Below are positions 1 through 8,957 of a DNA stretch of 42,289 nucleotides, in pieces. The notes beneath the pieces were generated by a model, which did not search any database, had not been told where the DNA came from, and worked only from the letters and a program-made list of their open reading frames with translations. Origin of the DNA: Trueperaceae bacterium (GTDB lineage: Bacteria; Deinococcota; Deinococci; Deinococcales; Trueperaceae); the NCBI GenBank assembly GCA_007695125.1, contig REEJ01000155.1, forward strand, positions 1 through 42,289, in the 5' to 3' direction. The translations under genes were made by a program, and so were the position numbers. The number at the start of each line of letters is the position of its first letter. Positions within the stretch are counted from its first letter, which is position 1.

Positions 1-2
1 CG

Positions 3-401
3 TCGGCCACGCGCTACCGGTCGAACCTGCACGCGCAGCACGTGCGCGTGTTCGCAGACGTCCACGTCAAACACGGCGCGCACGCGATCACCGCCGACCG
101 CAGCCTCGAAGAGCTGACCCGCGACCTCGAGTTCTTCGACGCCGACGCCGTCATCGTCACGGGTCAGCGCACCGGCGACGGCGCCGACGTCGGCGAGCTG
201 CGCACCGTGCGAGCCGCCACGCAGCTCCCGCTGCTCGTCGGCAGCGGCGTGACCGAGGCGAACGTCGGCCAGATCCTCGGCACGGCCGGCGGCGTGATCG
301 TCGCCAGCGCCCTCAAGGAGGAAGGGGTGTGGTGGGCGCCGGTCGCCGAGGAGCGGGTGCGCTCGTTCATGCGCGTCGTCGCCGGCGTCGACACGGCCTG
401 A
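3..401 (+). CDS. BtpA/SgcQ-family protein, C-terminal part (5' end outside window)
   Basis: Frame is open from the window edge; motifs VFADVHVKHGAHA and ADAVIVTGQRTGDGAD are typical of BtpA/SgcQ TIM-barrel proteins. Confidence 0.75.
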   Translation, partial: SATRYRSNLHAQHVRVFADVHVKHGAHAITADRSLEELTRDLEFFDADAVIVTGQRTGDGADVGELRTVRAATQLPLLVGSGVTEANVGQILGTAGGVIVASALKEEGVWWAPVAEERVRSFMRVVAGVDTA

Positions 402-567
402 ACGACCCACGAGCCGCAAGCGCGGGACGCGCCGCCCCTGCCCGTCGGCGGCGCTCCGTCGTACCCTGATGAGATCGACACGCACCGCAGCCGGGACGGC
501 CCGCAGCGGGCCCGCGCACGGTGCCGGAGGGAGTCCGACATGAGGGGGACCAAGCGAGGGGGAGCGC

Positions 568-2481
568 ATGGCTGACGTGCGCGCCACCGTCGGTCAGGCG
601 ATCGTGCGCTACCTGGCCGCCCAACACAGCGAACGCGACGGCCAGCGCCGCCGGGCGATCCCGGCCGCCTGGGCGATCCTCGGCCACGGCAACGTCGCCG
701 GCCTCGGTCAGGCACTCGAGGAGCTCGGCGGGCCGCTCGACCTGCCCACCTACCGGCCGCAGCACGAGCAGGCGATGGTCCATGCCGCGGCCGCGTACGC
801 CAAACACGTCGACCGCCTGGCGACCCACGCCTGCACCGCGTCGATCGGCCCGGGCAGCGCCAACATGTTCACCGCCGCCGCCGGCGCGACGGTGAACCGC
901 CTGCCGGTGCTGCTGTTCCCGAGCGACCTGTTCGCCAACCGCCTGCCCGACCCGGTGCTGCAGCAGCTCGAGCACCCCAGCGAGCACGACGTGACCGTCA
1001 ACGACGCGTTCCGGAGCGTGTCGCGCTTCTTCACGCGCGTCCACCGGCCCGAGCAGCTGCTGTCGGCGCTGCCCGAGGCGATGCGCGTGTTGCTCGACCC
1101 GGTCGAGACGGGCGCGGTCACGATCGCGCTGCCCGAGGACGTGCAGGTCGAGGCGTTCGACTGGCCATCGACCTTCTTCGAGCCGCGCGTATGGCACGTG
1201 CGGCGCCCCATGCCCGAGCCCGAGGCCGTGGAGCGCGCCGCGCGCCTGCTGCGCCGCGCCGAGCGCCCGCTGATCGTCACGGGCGGCGGCACCATCTACG
1301 CGGGTGCGACAGACGCGTTGCGTGCGTTCGCCGAGCGTTTCGGCGTCCCGGTGGTCGAGACCCAGGCCGGTAAGGGTGCGCTCCCCTGGGATCACCCGCT
1401 GAACGCCGGACCTGTCGGCGCCAACGGTGGCCTGGCGGCCAACCGGCTCGCGGCCGGCGCCGACCTGGTGCTGTGCGTCGGCACGCGCCTCGGCGACTTC
1501 GCCACGGGCTCCATGACGGCCTTCGCGCGCGACGACGTGCGCTTCGTCGGCCTCAACGTGGTGCCGATGGACGCCCACAAGCTCGGGGCCCTGGCGCTCG
1601 TGGCCGACGCGCGTCGTGGACTCGAGGCGCTGCACGAGGCGCTCGCCGGCTGGTCCGGCAGCGACGGTGCGTACCAAGACGAGGTCCGCGACCGCAAGGC
1701 GGAGTGGGACGCCATCGTCGACGACCTGCGCGCCCCGGTGAGCGGTCCCAGGCCGACGCAGGCGTCCGTGATCGGCGTCGTGAACGAGGTCTTCGGTGGC
1801 GAGGCCACCGTCATCAACGCGGCGGGTAGCATGCCCGGCGACCTGCTCAAGCTCTGGCGCGGCAGCGACCCGAAGGCCTATCACGTCGAGTACGGCTTCT
1901 CCTGCATGGGGTACGAGATCCCGGCGGGCCTCGGCGTCAGGCTGGCGGATCCGCAACGCGACGTGGTCGTGTTCGTCGGCGACGGCACCTACCTGATGAT
2001 GAACGGCGAGATCGTCACGGCCGTGGCCGAGGGGTTGGCGTTCACGATCGTGATCAACGACAACGGCGGCTACCAGTCGATCCACGGCCTGCAGCGCAGC
2101 GTCGGCTCGCCCTCGTTCCTGAACGAGCTGCGCCATCGCGACCCGGCCAGCGGGCGCACCGACGGACCGACGGTGGCCGTCGACTTCGTGCGCCACGCCG
2201 AGGCCATGGGGGCGCTGGCGCTCGAGGCGCTCGACCTGGACGGGCTGCGCGAGGCGCTCGCCGTGGCGCGCGCCAGCGAGCGCGTCGCCGTGGTCGTCGT
2301 GCGCACCGACCCCGAGCGGCGGGTCCCCGGCTTCGAGGGCTGGTGGGACGTGCCCGTGGCCGAGGTGAGCGAGCAGGCGAGCGTGCGCGATGCGCGCGCC
2401 GCCTATGAGGTGAACGCGGCGCGGCAGCGCCGCTTCGTGGCGCGCCACACGCGCGCCGCCGGAGAGGACGACGGATCGTGA
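568..2481 (+). CDS. iolD: 3D-(3,5/4)-trihydroxycyclohexane-1,2-dione acylhydrolase
   Basis: 637 aa ThDP-dependent enzyme with IolD-type N-terminus (AAWAILGHGNVAGLGQAL), GDGTYLMMNGEI motif, followed by other iol genes. Confidence 0.95.
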   Translation: MADVRATVGQAIVRYLAAQHSERDGQRRRAIPAAWAILGHGNVAGLGQALEELGGPLDLPTYRPQHEQAMVHAAAAYAKHVDRLATHACTASIGPGSANMFTAAAGATVNRLPVLLFPSDLFANRLPDPVLQQLEHPSEHDVTVNDAFRSVSRFFTRVHRPEQLLSALPEAMRVLLDPVETGAVTIALPEDVQVEAFDWPSTFFEPRVWHVRRPMPEPEAVERAARLLRRAERPLIVTGGGTIYAGATDALRAFAERFGVPVVETQAGKGALPWDHPLNAGPVGANGGLAANRLAAGADLVLCVGTRLGDFATGSMTAFARDDVRFVGLNVVPMDAHKLGALALVADARRGLEALHEALAGWSGSDGAYQDEVRDRKAEWDAIVDDLRAPVSGPRPTQASVIGVVNEVFGGEATVINAAGSMPGDLLKLWRGSDPKAYHVEYGFSCMGYEIPAGLGVRLADPQRDVVVFVGDGTYLMMNGEIVTAVAEGLAFTIVINDNGGYQSIHGLQRSVGSPSFLNELRHRDPASGRTDGPTVAVDFVRHAEAMGALALEALDLDGLREALAVARASERVAVVVVRTDPERRVPGFEGWWDVPVAEVSEQASVRDARAAYEVNAARQRRFVARHTRAAGEDDGS

Positions 2482-3533
2482 GCGCACCCCTGGGCTTCGC
2501 CGTGATCGGCGCCGGACGCATCGGCGCGCTCCACGCCCGACACCTGGCCGGCGCCGTCGAGGGGGCGCGGCTCGAGGCCGTGTTCGACGTCGACGAGGCC
2601 GCCGCCCGTGCCGCCGCGATCGGCGGCGCCGCGGCACTGACCGACCTCGGCGAGGCGCTCGCCCATCCGCGCGTCGACGCGGTCGTGATCGCCTCGCCCA
2701 CCAGCGCCCACGCCGAGCAACTGCGCCTGGCCGCCGAGGCCGGCAAGGCGATCTTCTGCGAGAAGCCCGTCGCCGACGACCTGGCGCAGACGATCGCGGC
2801 CATGGACGCCGTCGAGCGCGCGGGCGCGCCGTTCCAGATCGGCTTCAACCGGCGCTTCGACCCGGCCTACGCCGAGCTGGCGCGCGCGATCGGCGCCGGT
2901 GAGCTCGGCAAGGTCGAGCTGTTCCGCAGCCAGTCGACCGACCCGCGGCCCGCACCCGAGGCGTACATCGCCTCGTCGGCGGGCTTCTTCCGAGACTCGG
3001 TGATCCACGACATCGACACCGCCCGCTTCGTGGTCGGTGAGGTCGAGCGTGTCACCGCGCTGGGGCGCGTCCTGGTCGATCCGCTCTACGAGAAGTACGG
3101 CGACGTCGACACCAGCGTCATCACGCTCGAGTTCGCCTCCGGCGCGCTGGGCGTGCTGATGAACTCGCGGCGCACGGTCTACGGCCACGACCTGCGCGTC
3201 GAGGTGCACGCCGAGCGCGGCAAGCTCGTGGCCGAGGACGAACGCGCGACCAAGCTCTGGCGCTACGATGCCCACGGCCTCCACGGCGACTTCTTCGACC
3301 ACTTCCTCGACCGCTTCCGCGATGCCTATCGACGCGAGCTGCAGGCGTTCGTCGACGCGGTGCGCGCCGGTCGCGCGCCGGCCCCCGGACCGGTCGACGC
3401 GATCGAGACCCTGCGCGTCGCCGACGCCGCTACGCTGAGCCTCCACGAGGGCCGGCCGGTGCGCGTCGACGAGGTCACGGCGGCGCCCGAAGGCGCGCCC
3501 GAAGCCGCGCCCGCGGCGGGTGTGGGCTCGTGA
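2478..3533 (+). CDS. iolG: Inositol 2-dehydrogenase (Gfo/Idh/MocA family)
   Basis: N-terminal Rossmann GAGRIGALHARHLAG, FCEKPVADDL motif; overlaps iolD stop. Confidence 0.93.
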   Translation: MSAPLGFAVIGAGRIGALHARHLAGAVEGARLEAVFDVDEAAARAAAIGGAAALTDLGEALAHPRVDAVVIASPTSAHAEQLRLAAEAGKAIFCEKPVADDLAQTIAAMDAVERAGAPFQIGFNRRFDPAYAELARAIGAGELGKVELFRSQSTDPRPAPEAYIASSAGFFRDSVIHDIDTARFVVGEVERVTALGRVLVDPLYEKYGDVDTSVITLEFASGALGVLMNSRRTVYGHDLRVEVHAERGKLVAEDERATKLWRYDAHGLHGDFFDHFLDRFRDAYRRELQAFVDAVRAGRAPAPGPVDAIETLRVADAATLSLHEGRPVRVDEVTAAPEGAPEAAPAAGVGS

Positions 3534-4465
3534 GCGCCATCCGCGTCGCGAACGCGCCCTGCTCGTGGGGCACGATCGAGGGCTTCGGTGGCGGCGTCCC
3601 CTGGCCGCAGATGCTCGACGAACTCGTCGACACCGGCTACCAGGCCACCGAACTCGGCGACCTCGGCTATCTGCCGAGCGAGCCAGACGCGTTGCGTGAG
3701 GCGCTCTCGAGCCGTGGTCTGGCGCTCCTCGGTGGCTTCGAGGCGGTGCCGCTGCTGCGCCAGGGCGTGGTGAGCGAGCGCCGCGAGCGGCTGCTCACGG
3801 TGGCGCGGCTGATGGCGGCGGTCGCCGACGTCGGCGACGCCGGCCGCCCGCCCTGGTTCATCCTCGCCGACGACAGCGCCGATCGCCCCGCCCGCATGGC
3901 GAACGCCGGCCGCATCACGGCCGCGCACGCCCTCGACCTGGCCGAACGCGCCCGCTTCGCCGCCAACGCCGAGGAGGTCGCTCGGCTCGTCGAAGGCGAG
4001 ACCGGCCTGCGCACGCTCTACCACCACCACTGTGGCCACCACATCGAGACGCCCGACGAGATCGAGGCGTTCCTCGACGCCACCGATCCCGCGCTGCTGC
4101 AGTTGGTCTTCGACACCGGCCACGCCGTCTACGGCAGCGGCCAGCGCGACGACGACGGCCGGCTGGCGGCGCGGCTCATGGAGCGCTGGTGGGAGCGCAT
4201 CGCCTACGTCCACTTCAAGGACTGCGAGCCCGAGGTGGCCGAGCGGGCCCGGCAGGAGGGCTGGACGTACGGCGAGGCCGTCGGCGCCGGCGTGTTCTGC
4301 GAGCTCGGTCGCGGCAGCGTCGACTTCGCCGCCGTGCTGGCCGGGCTGCGCGAGCGCGGCTACGACGACTGGATCACGGTGGAGCAAGACGTGCTCCCCG
4401 GCATGGGAACGCCGGCGGCGAGCGCCCGGCGCAACCGCGACACCCTGCGCGCGCTCGGCCTCTGA
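3530..4465 (+). CDS. iolE: Myo-inosose-2 dehydratase (xylose isomerase-like TIM barrel)
   Basis: NAPCSWGTIEG start, YHHHCGHHIETPDEI motif, 4-bp overlap with iolG. Confidence 0.93.
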   Translation: MSAIRVANAPCSWGTIEGFGGGVPWPQMLDELVDTGYQATELGDLGYLPSEPDALREALSSRGLALLGGFEAVPLLRQGVVSERRERLLTVARLMAAVADVGDAGRPPWFILADDSADRPARMANAGRITAAHALDLAERARFAANAEEVARLVEGETGLRTLYHHHCGHHIETPDEIEAFLDATDPALLQLVFDTGHAVYGSGQRDDDGRLAARLMERWWERIAYVHFKDCEPEVAERARQEGWTYGEAVGAGVFCELGRGSVDFAAVLAGLRERGYDDWITVEQDVLPGMGTPAASARRNRDTLRALGL

Positions 4466-4524
4466 GCCAGGCGCGTGCTCGATCGCCGCACGGACGCGGC
4501 ACCCCGCACGAAGGAGGAGACACC

Positions 4525-5367
4525 ATGGAACACGTCGTGCCACGCCGCCCCACCGGCACGCTCCACGCCGAGGTCACGCCGGCCTCGGCCGGTTGGCGAC
4601 ATCTCGGCTTCGAGCTCCGCACGCTCGCCGACGGCGCCGCGTTCGAGCACAGCAGCGCCGACCATGAGGTCGCCCTGATCCTGCTCGCCGGCGACGCCGA
4701 ACTGCGCCTGGGCGGCGAGCGCCACGAGGTGCAGGGTCGCCGCGGCGTGTTCGAAGGGCTGCCCCACGGGCTGTACGCGCCGCCGGGCTGCGACTACGGG
4801 CTCGTCGCGCGCGGACCGGTCGAGTTCGCGCTCGGCAGCGCCCGGGCCGACGGGACGTTGCCGCCGCGTCTGATCACCCCGGACGACGTGACCGTCGAGA
4901 TCCGTGGTGGACACAACGCCACGCGCCAGATCAGCCACGTGATCGATCCCGGCCAGGCCGAGCGCTTGCTGTGCGTCGAGGTGTACACGCCCTCGGGCAA
5001 CTGGTCGAGCTACCCGCCCCACAAGCACGACGTGTACGAGGCGGGCGTCGAGGCCGAGCTCGACGAGGTCTACCACTTCCGCCTCGATCCCGCGGACGGC
5101 TGGGCGCTGCAGCGGCTCTACAACGACGACCGCTCGCTCGACGAGGTGGTCGTGGCGCGCGACGGCGACACCGTCATGGTGCGCGAGGGGTACCACCCAG
5201 TGGTGGTCGCCCCCGGCTACGACGCCTACTACCTGAACCTGCTCGCCGGCGATCACCCCACGTGGGATGCCCGCGACGAACCCGACTTGGCTTGGGTGCG
5301 GGGCTCGTGGGAGGGGCGCGAGGGGCGGCTGCGGCTGCCGCTGCGCGGGAGCGGGCGGGACGGCTGA
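4525..5367 (+). CDS. iolB: 5-deoxy-glucuronate isomerase
   Basis: NWSSYPPHKHD metal-binding motif; SD aaggagg at 4511 before ATG 4525. Confidence 0.93.
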   Translation: MEHVVPRRPTGTLHAEVTPASAGWRHLGFELRTLADGAAFEHSSADHEVALILLAGDAELRLGGERHEVQGRRGVFEGLPHGLYAPPGCDYGLVARGPVEFALGSARADGTLPPRLITPDDVTVEIRGGHNATRQISHVIDPGQAERLLCVEVYTPSGNWSSYPPHKHDVYEAGVEAELDEVYHFRLDPADGWALQRLYNDDRSLDEVVVARDGDTVMVREGYHPVVVAPGYDAYYLNLLAGDHPTWDARDEPDLAWVRGSWEGREGRLRLPLRGSGRDG

Positions 5368-5599
5368 GCGGGGCGGGCCGCCGGCCTCGTGACGATCGAT
5401 CGTGCTGCCACGGCTGCCGCGGCCATCGATGACCGCTCGATGAACGTCCCGGGATGACCTTCCCCTGACTCGCCTGGTCGAGGATGCGATAGACTGACGC
5501 ATCACCCCGATGGGACGGCGCCGCCGCTCCCACGCACAACCCAGCAACGCGTCGCCGTCGGCCGCTGCCGACCCGACCATGCGTAAGGAGACCGATCTG

Positions 5600-6604
5600 A
5601 TGAAGCGCCTTACACTCGTCCTCGTAGCCGCAGCCGCCCTGTTCCTGAGCCACGCTCAGGCGCAGCGCGTCAACCTCCTCTGTAGCCCCGACCTCGCCTG
5701 GTGCGAGGCGCTCGGCCCCGCCTTCACGGAAGCCACGGGCATCCCCCTCGAGTTCATCCGCGTCAGCTCGCAAGACGCGCTCGCGCGCATCCGCGCCGAG
5801 TCGGCCAACCCCGTCTTCGACGTGTGGTTCGGCGGCACGGGCGACCCGCACCTGATCGCCATGCGCGACGGGGTCGCGGAGATGTACATCCCGAGCACGT
5901 GGGACGACATCATCCCCGAGCTCAAGTCGGTCATCAACGAGGAGTACATCCCGCTGTACGCCGGCGCCATCGGCTTCGTCATCAACGAGGAAGCGCTGGG
6001 CGACCTGCCGCTGCCGCGCTCCTGGCGCGACCTGACCGACCCCATGTACCGCGGCCTCATCGCCATGCCCGACCCGACCAGCTCCGGCACGGCGTACACC
6101 ACGCTCGCCACGCTGCTGCAGGTCTTCGGCGAGGAGGACGGCTGGGAGCTCGTCGAGGGCATCCACATGAACGTGGCGCAGTACACCAGCTCGGGCAGCG
6201 CTCCCGGACAGCTGGCCGGCCGCGGTGAAGTCGCGATCGCGATCCAGTTCATGCACGACGGCGTCAAGTTCGCCGCGCAAGGCTTCCCGCTCACCGTCTT
6301 CGCGCCCGAAGAGGGTGTCGGCTACGAGATCGGTGGCATCAGCCTCATCGCCAACGCCCCCAACCGCGATGCCGCCATCGCGTTCATCGAGTGGGCGCTG
6401 ACCCCCGAGGCGCAGGCCATCGCCGGCGAACTGGGTGACTCCTACCAGATCCAGTCGAACATGAACACCGTGCAGCACCCGCTCGCACCGAACTTCGACG
6501 AGATCAACCTGATCGAGTACGACTTCGATCGCTGGGGCGACCCCGCGGTCCGCGACCAGGTCCTCACGCGCTGGCTCAACGACGTCTTCGCCATCCCGCG
6601 CTGA
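5600..6604 (+). CDS. ABC transporter periplasmic substrate-binding protein (annotated class: Fe3+/AfuA-like)
   Basis: Signal peptide MKRLTLVLVAAAALFLSHAQA; DVWFGGTGDPH and SSGTAYTTLATL motifs; SD taaggag; followed by permease and ATPase. Confidence 0.9.
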   Translation: MKRLTLVLVAAAALFLSHAQAQRVNLLCSPDLAWCEALGPAFTEATGIPLEFIRVSSQDALARIRAESANPVFDVWFGGTGDPHLIAMRDGVAEMYIPSTWDDIIPELKSVINEEYIPLYAGAIGFVINEEALGDLPLPRSWRDLTDPMYRGLIAMPDPTSSGTAYTTLATLLQVFGEEDGWELVEGIHMNVAQYTSSGSAPGQLAGRGEVAIAIQFMHDGVKFAAQGFPLTVFAPEEGVGYEIGGISLIANAPNRDAAIAFIEWALTPEAQAIAGELGDSYQIQSNMNTVQHPLAPNFDEINLIEYDFDRWGDPAVRDQVLTRWLNDVFAIPR

Positions 6605-6622
6605 ACCTGACGCACGCCACGA

Positions 6623-6658
6623 CGCTCCGCTCACACCCGTATCGGTGTGAGCGGAGCG
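6623..6658 (+). promoter_or_regulatory. Intercistronic hairpin between SBP and permease genes
   Basis: Perfect 15-bp inverted repeat CGCTCCGCTCACACC-CGTATC-GGTGTGAGCGGAGCG, no downstream T-tract. Confidence 0.85.
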
Positions 6659-6725
6659 CGCCGACCGACCCGGCCGGGGGGCGACACCCCGCACCCCCGG
6701 CCGTGCCACGCCGAGCGAACCCACC

Positions 6726-8957
6726 ATGGCCGTGACCACCCCCACCACTCCCTCCCGCACCGGCAACGGCATGGGCCTGCGCTTCAGTGGCGCGTGGCTC
6801 CCCGCCCTCGTCGCGATCGTCACCTACCTGACGCTGCCGTTCGGGCGCCCGGGTCGGCCCTTCTTGACGATCGAACCCGACCTCTACGCGCTCGCACTCG
6901 GGGCGCCGCTGCTCTGGATCGTCCTGTTGGGTGCCGTGGCGTCGTTCGTGGTGTCGCTGCTGCGGCTCAACACCGCGGTCCGCGGCGATGTGCTCATCGC
7001 CACCGGGACCGTCGGCCTCGGCGCTGGCGTGCTGTGGTTCATCCTCAGCGCCACGCCCTTCGGCATCGGCGCGCTCCTCACGCTCGCCGCACTCGCGCTC
7101 GTGCTCGGTCACGCGCTCAGCGAGAGCGGCCGCATCCAGGGCGACGCGTTCATCGCCACCAGTATCTTGGTCGTCTCGCTCTTCGTCATCCTGTTCATCA
7201 TCTATCCGCTCTTCACCGTGCTGCGTGCCGCCGTCATCATCGACGGCTCGTTCGACCTCTCACAACTGCGCCGCACGTTGACCCACCCGCTCTTCTTCTT
7301 CCTCGACAACCCCCGCTCGCAGATCGACGAGATCGGCCTGACGCTGCGTTGGGGCATGGTCGTCGCCGTCCTGACTGGCGCCTGGGCGGTGTTCCGGCGG
7401 CGTTCGGTGCCGGTCGTGGCCTTGCGCCTCGTCCTGGGTGGCATCGCCGGCCTGATCATCGGGGTGCTGCTGTACGGCCGCGGTGCCCTGCCCACCAGCC
7501 TGCTCACCGTCGCCATCGTCGCGCCCACCTGCACCCTGCTCGGACTCGCCTTCGCGCTGCTCGGTCAGCGCGCACGCTTCAAGCCGATTCGCCGTTCGCT
7601 CGATGTGATCAGCGTCCTCCCCATCATCACGCCGCCGTTCATCCTGGCGTTCGCGATGATCTTCCTGCTGGGGCGTCGCGGCATCGTCACGCACGGCCTG
7701 TTCGACATGTCCACCAACTGGATCTACGGCATTCCCGGCGTCGCGATCGCACAGATCCTCGCCTTCACGCCCATCGCCTACCTGCTGCTGCGCGGCTCCA
7801 TCTCGTCGCTCAACCCGGCGCTCGAGGAGGCCGCCCAGACGCTGGGCGCGGGACCGTGGACCACCATGCGCACGATCACATGGCCGCTCGTGCGGCCGGG
7901 TCTGGCCGCGGCCTTCCTGCTCTCGATGATCGAGTCGCTTGCCGACTTCGGCAACCCGATCATCCTCGGCGGTGACCGCAACTACCTGGCGACGGAGGTG
8001 TACTTGTCGCTCACGGGACGCTTCAACCCGAACGAGGCGGCGGCCTACGGCGTCGTGTTGCTGGCCCTCGTGCTCGGCGCGTTCTTCATCCAGCGCCTGT
8101 GGCTCGGCGGCGGCTCCTTCGTGACGGTCACCGGCAAGCCATCGAGCGGCGCGTTGGCACCGATCCCGCGGGTGCTCGAGATCGGCCTCACGCTGGTCCT
8201 GTTCGTGTGGACCGTGTTCGTCGCGGCGCTCTACATCTCGATCGTGGTCGGCTCGTTCGCGCAGCTCTGGGGTGTGAACTACACCTTCACGACGCGCCAC
8301 TACGAAGACTTCATGCGCGCCGGCTGGCCGGTCTTCCTCTACACCGCCCGCGTCGCGGCGATCAGCGCGGTGCCGGCGATGCTGCTGGGCTTCCTCGTCG
8401 CCTACCTCGTGTCGCGCCACCGCTTCTTCGGGCGCCGCTTCGTCGAGTTCGGATCGCTCCTCTCGTTCGCCACCCCGGGTACGGTCATGGGCGTCGCGTA
8501 CATCTTCGCGTTCAACACCGGACCGTGGCTGCTCACCGCCAGTGCCACGATCATCATTCTGGCGCTCGTCTTCCGCAACATGCCCGTCGCCATCCGCGCC
8601 GCGGTGGCCGGCCTGGCGCAGATCGACCCCAGCCTGGAGGAGGCGTCCACCATGCTGCGGGCCCGCTCGCTCACGACCCTGCGGCGGGTGCTGTTCCCGC
8701 TCCTGGTCAACACGCTCGTGACCGGCCTGATCTTCGCCTTCGTCTCGGCGATGACGGCCGTGAGCCAGGTCATCTTCCTGGTCAGCCCCGGCAACCAGCT
8801 CGCCACCGTCTTGCTGCTCGGCTGGGTGGAGCAGGGCCAGCTCGGTAGGGCCGCGGCCATGGGCACGATCCTGATCGTATCGATGCTCTTCACCATCCTG
8901 GTGGTGTTGGGCCTGGCGCAGCGCATCAGCGCTCGCGTCGTGAGGGTGGAGGGCTGA
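6726..8957 (+). CDS. ABC transporter permease, fused double-TMD Fe3+/AfuB-like type with extra N-terminal TM segments
   Basis: Two binding-protein-dependent transport EAA loops (LEEAAQTLGAGPWTTMRTITWPL; LEEASTMLRARSLTTLRRVLFPL); 743 aa. Confidence 0.9.
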   Translation: MAVTTPTTPSRTGNGMGLRFSGAWLPALVAIVTYLTLPFGRPGRPFLTIEPDLYALALGAPLLWIVLLGAVASFVVSLLRLNTAVRGDVLIATGTVGLGAGVLWFILSATPFGIGALLTLAALALVLGHALSESGRIQGDAFIATSILVVSLFVILFIIYPLFTVLRAAVIIDGSFDLSQLRRTLTHPLFFFLDNPRSQIDEIGLTLRWGMVVAVLTGAWAVFRRRSVPVVALRLVLGGIAGLIIGVLLYGRGALPTSLLTVAIVAPTCTLLGLAFALLGQRARFKPIRRSLDVISVLPIITPPFILAFAMIFLLGRRGIVTHGLFDMSTNWIYGIPGVAIAQILAFTPIAYLLLRGSISSLNPALEEAAQTLGAGPWTTMRTITWPLVRPGLAAAFLLSMIESLADFGNPIILGGDRNYLATEVYLSLTGRFNPNEAAAYGVVLLALVLGAFFIQRLWLGGGSFVTVTGKPSSGALAPIPRVLEIGLTLVLFVWTVFVAALYISIVVGSFAQLWGVNYTFTTRHYEDFMRAGWPVFLYTARVAAISAVPAMLLGFLVAYLVSRHRFFGRRFVEFGSLLSFATPGTVMGVAYIFAFNTGPWLLTASATIIILALVFRNMPVAIRAAVAGLAQIDPSLEEASTMLRARSLTTLRRVLFPLLVNTLVTGLIFAFVSAMTAVSQVIFLVSPGNQLATVLLLGWVEQGQLGRAAAMGTILIVSMLFTILVVLGLAQRISARVVRVEG

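Noticed and set aside
367-2637. 756-aa minus-strand ORF opposite iolD
   Set aside because: Shadow ORF; no motifs, and the plus strand encodes a clear IolD.
4189-4524. N-terminal extension of the iolB ORF
   Set aside because: Overlaps iolE in another frame; SD and ATG at 4525 give the expected IolB length.
6623-6658. Canonical Rho-independent terminator
   Set aside because: Strong stem but no T-tract, and it lies inside a transporter operon; attenuation/stability element preferred.
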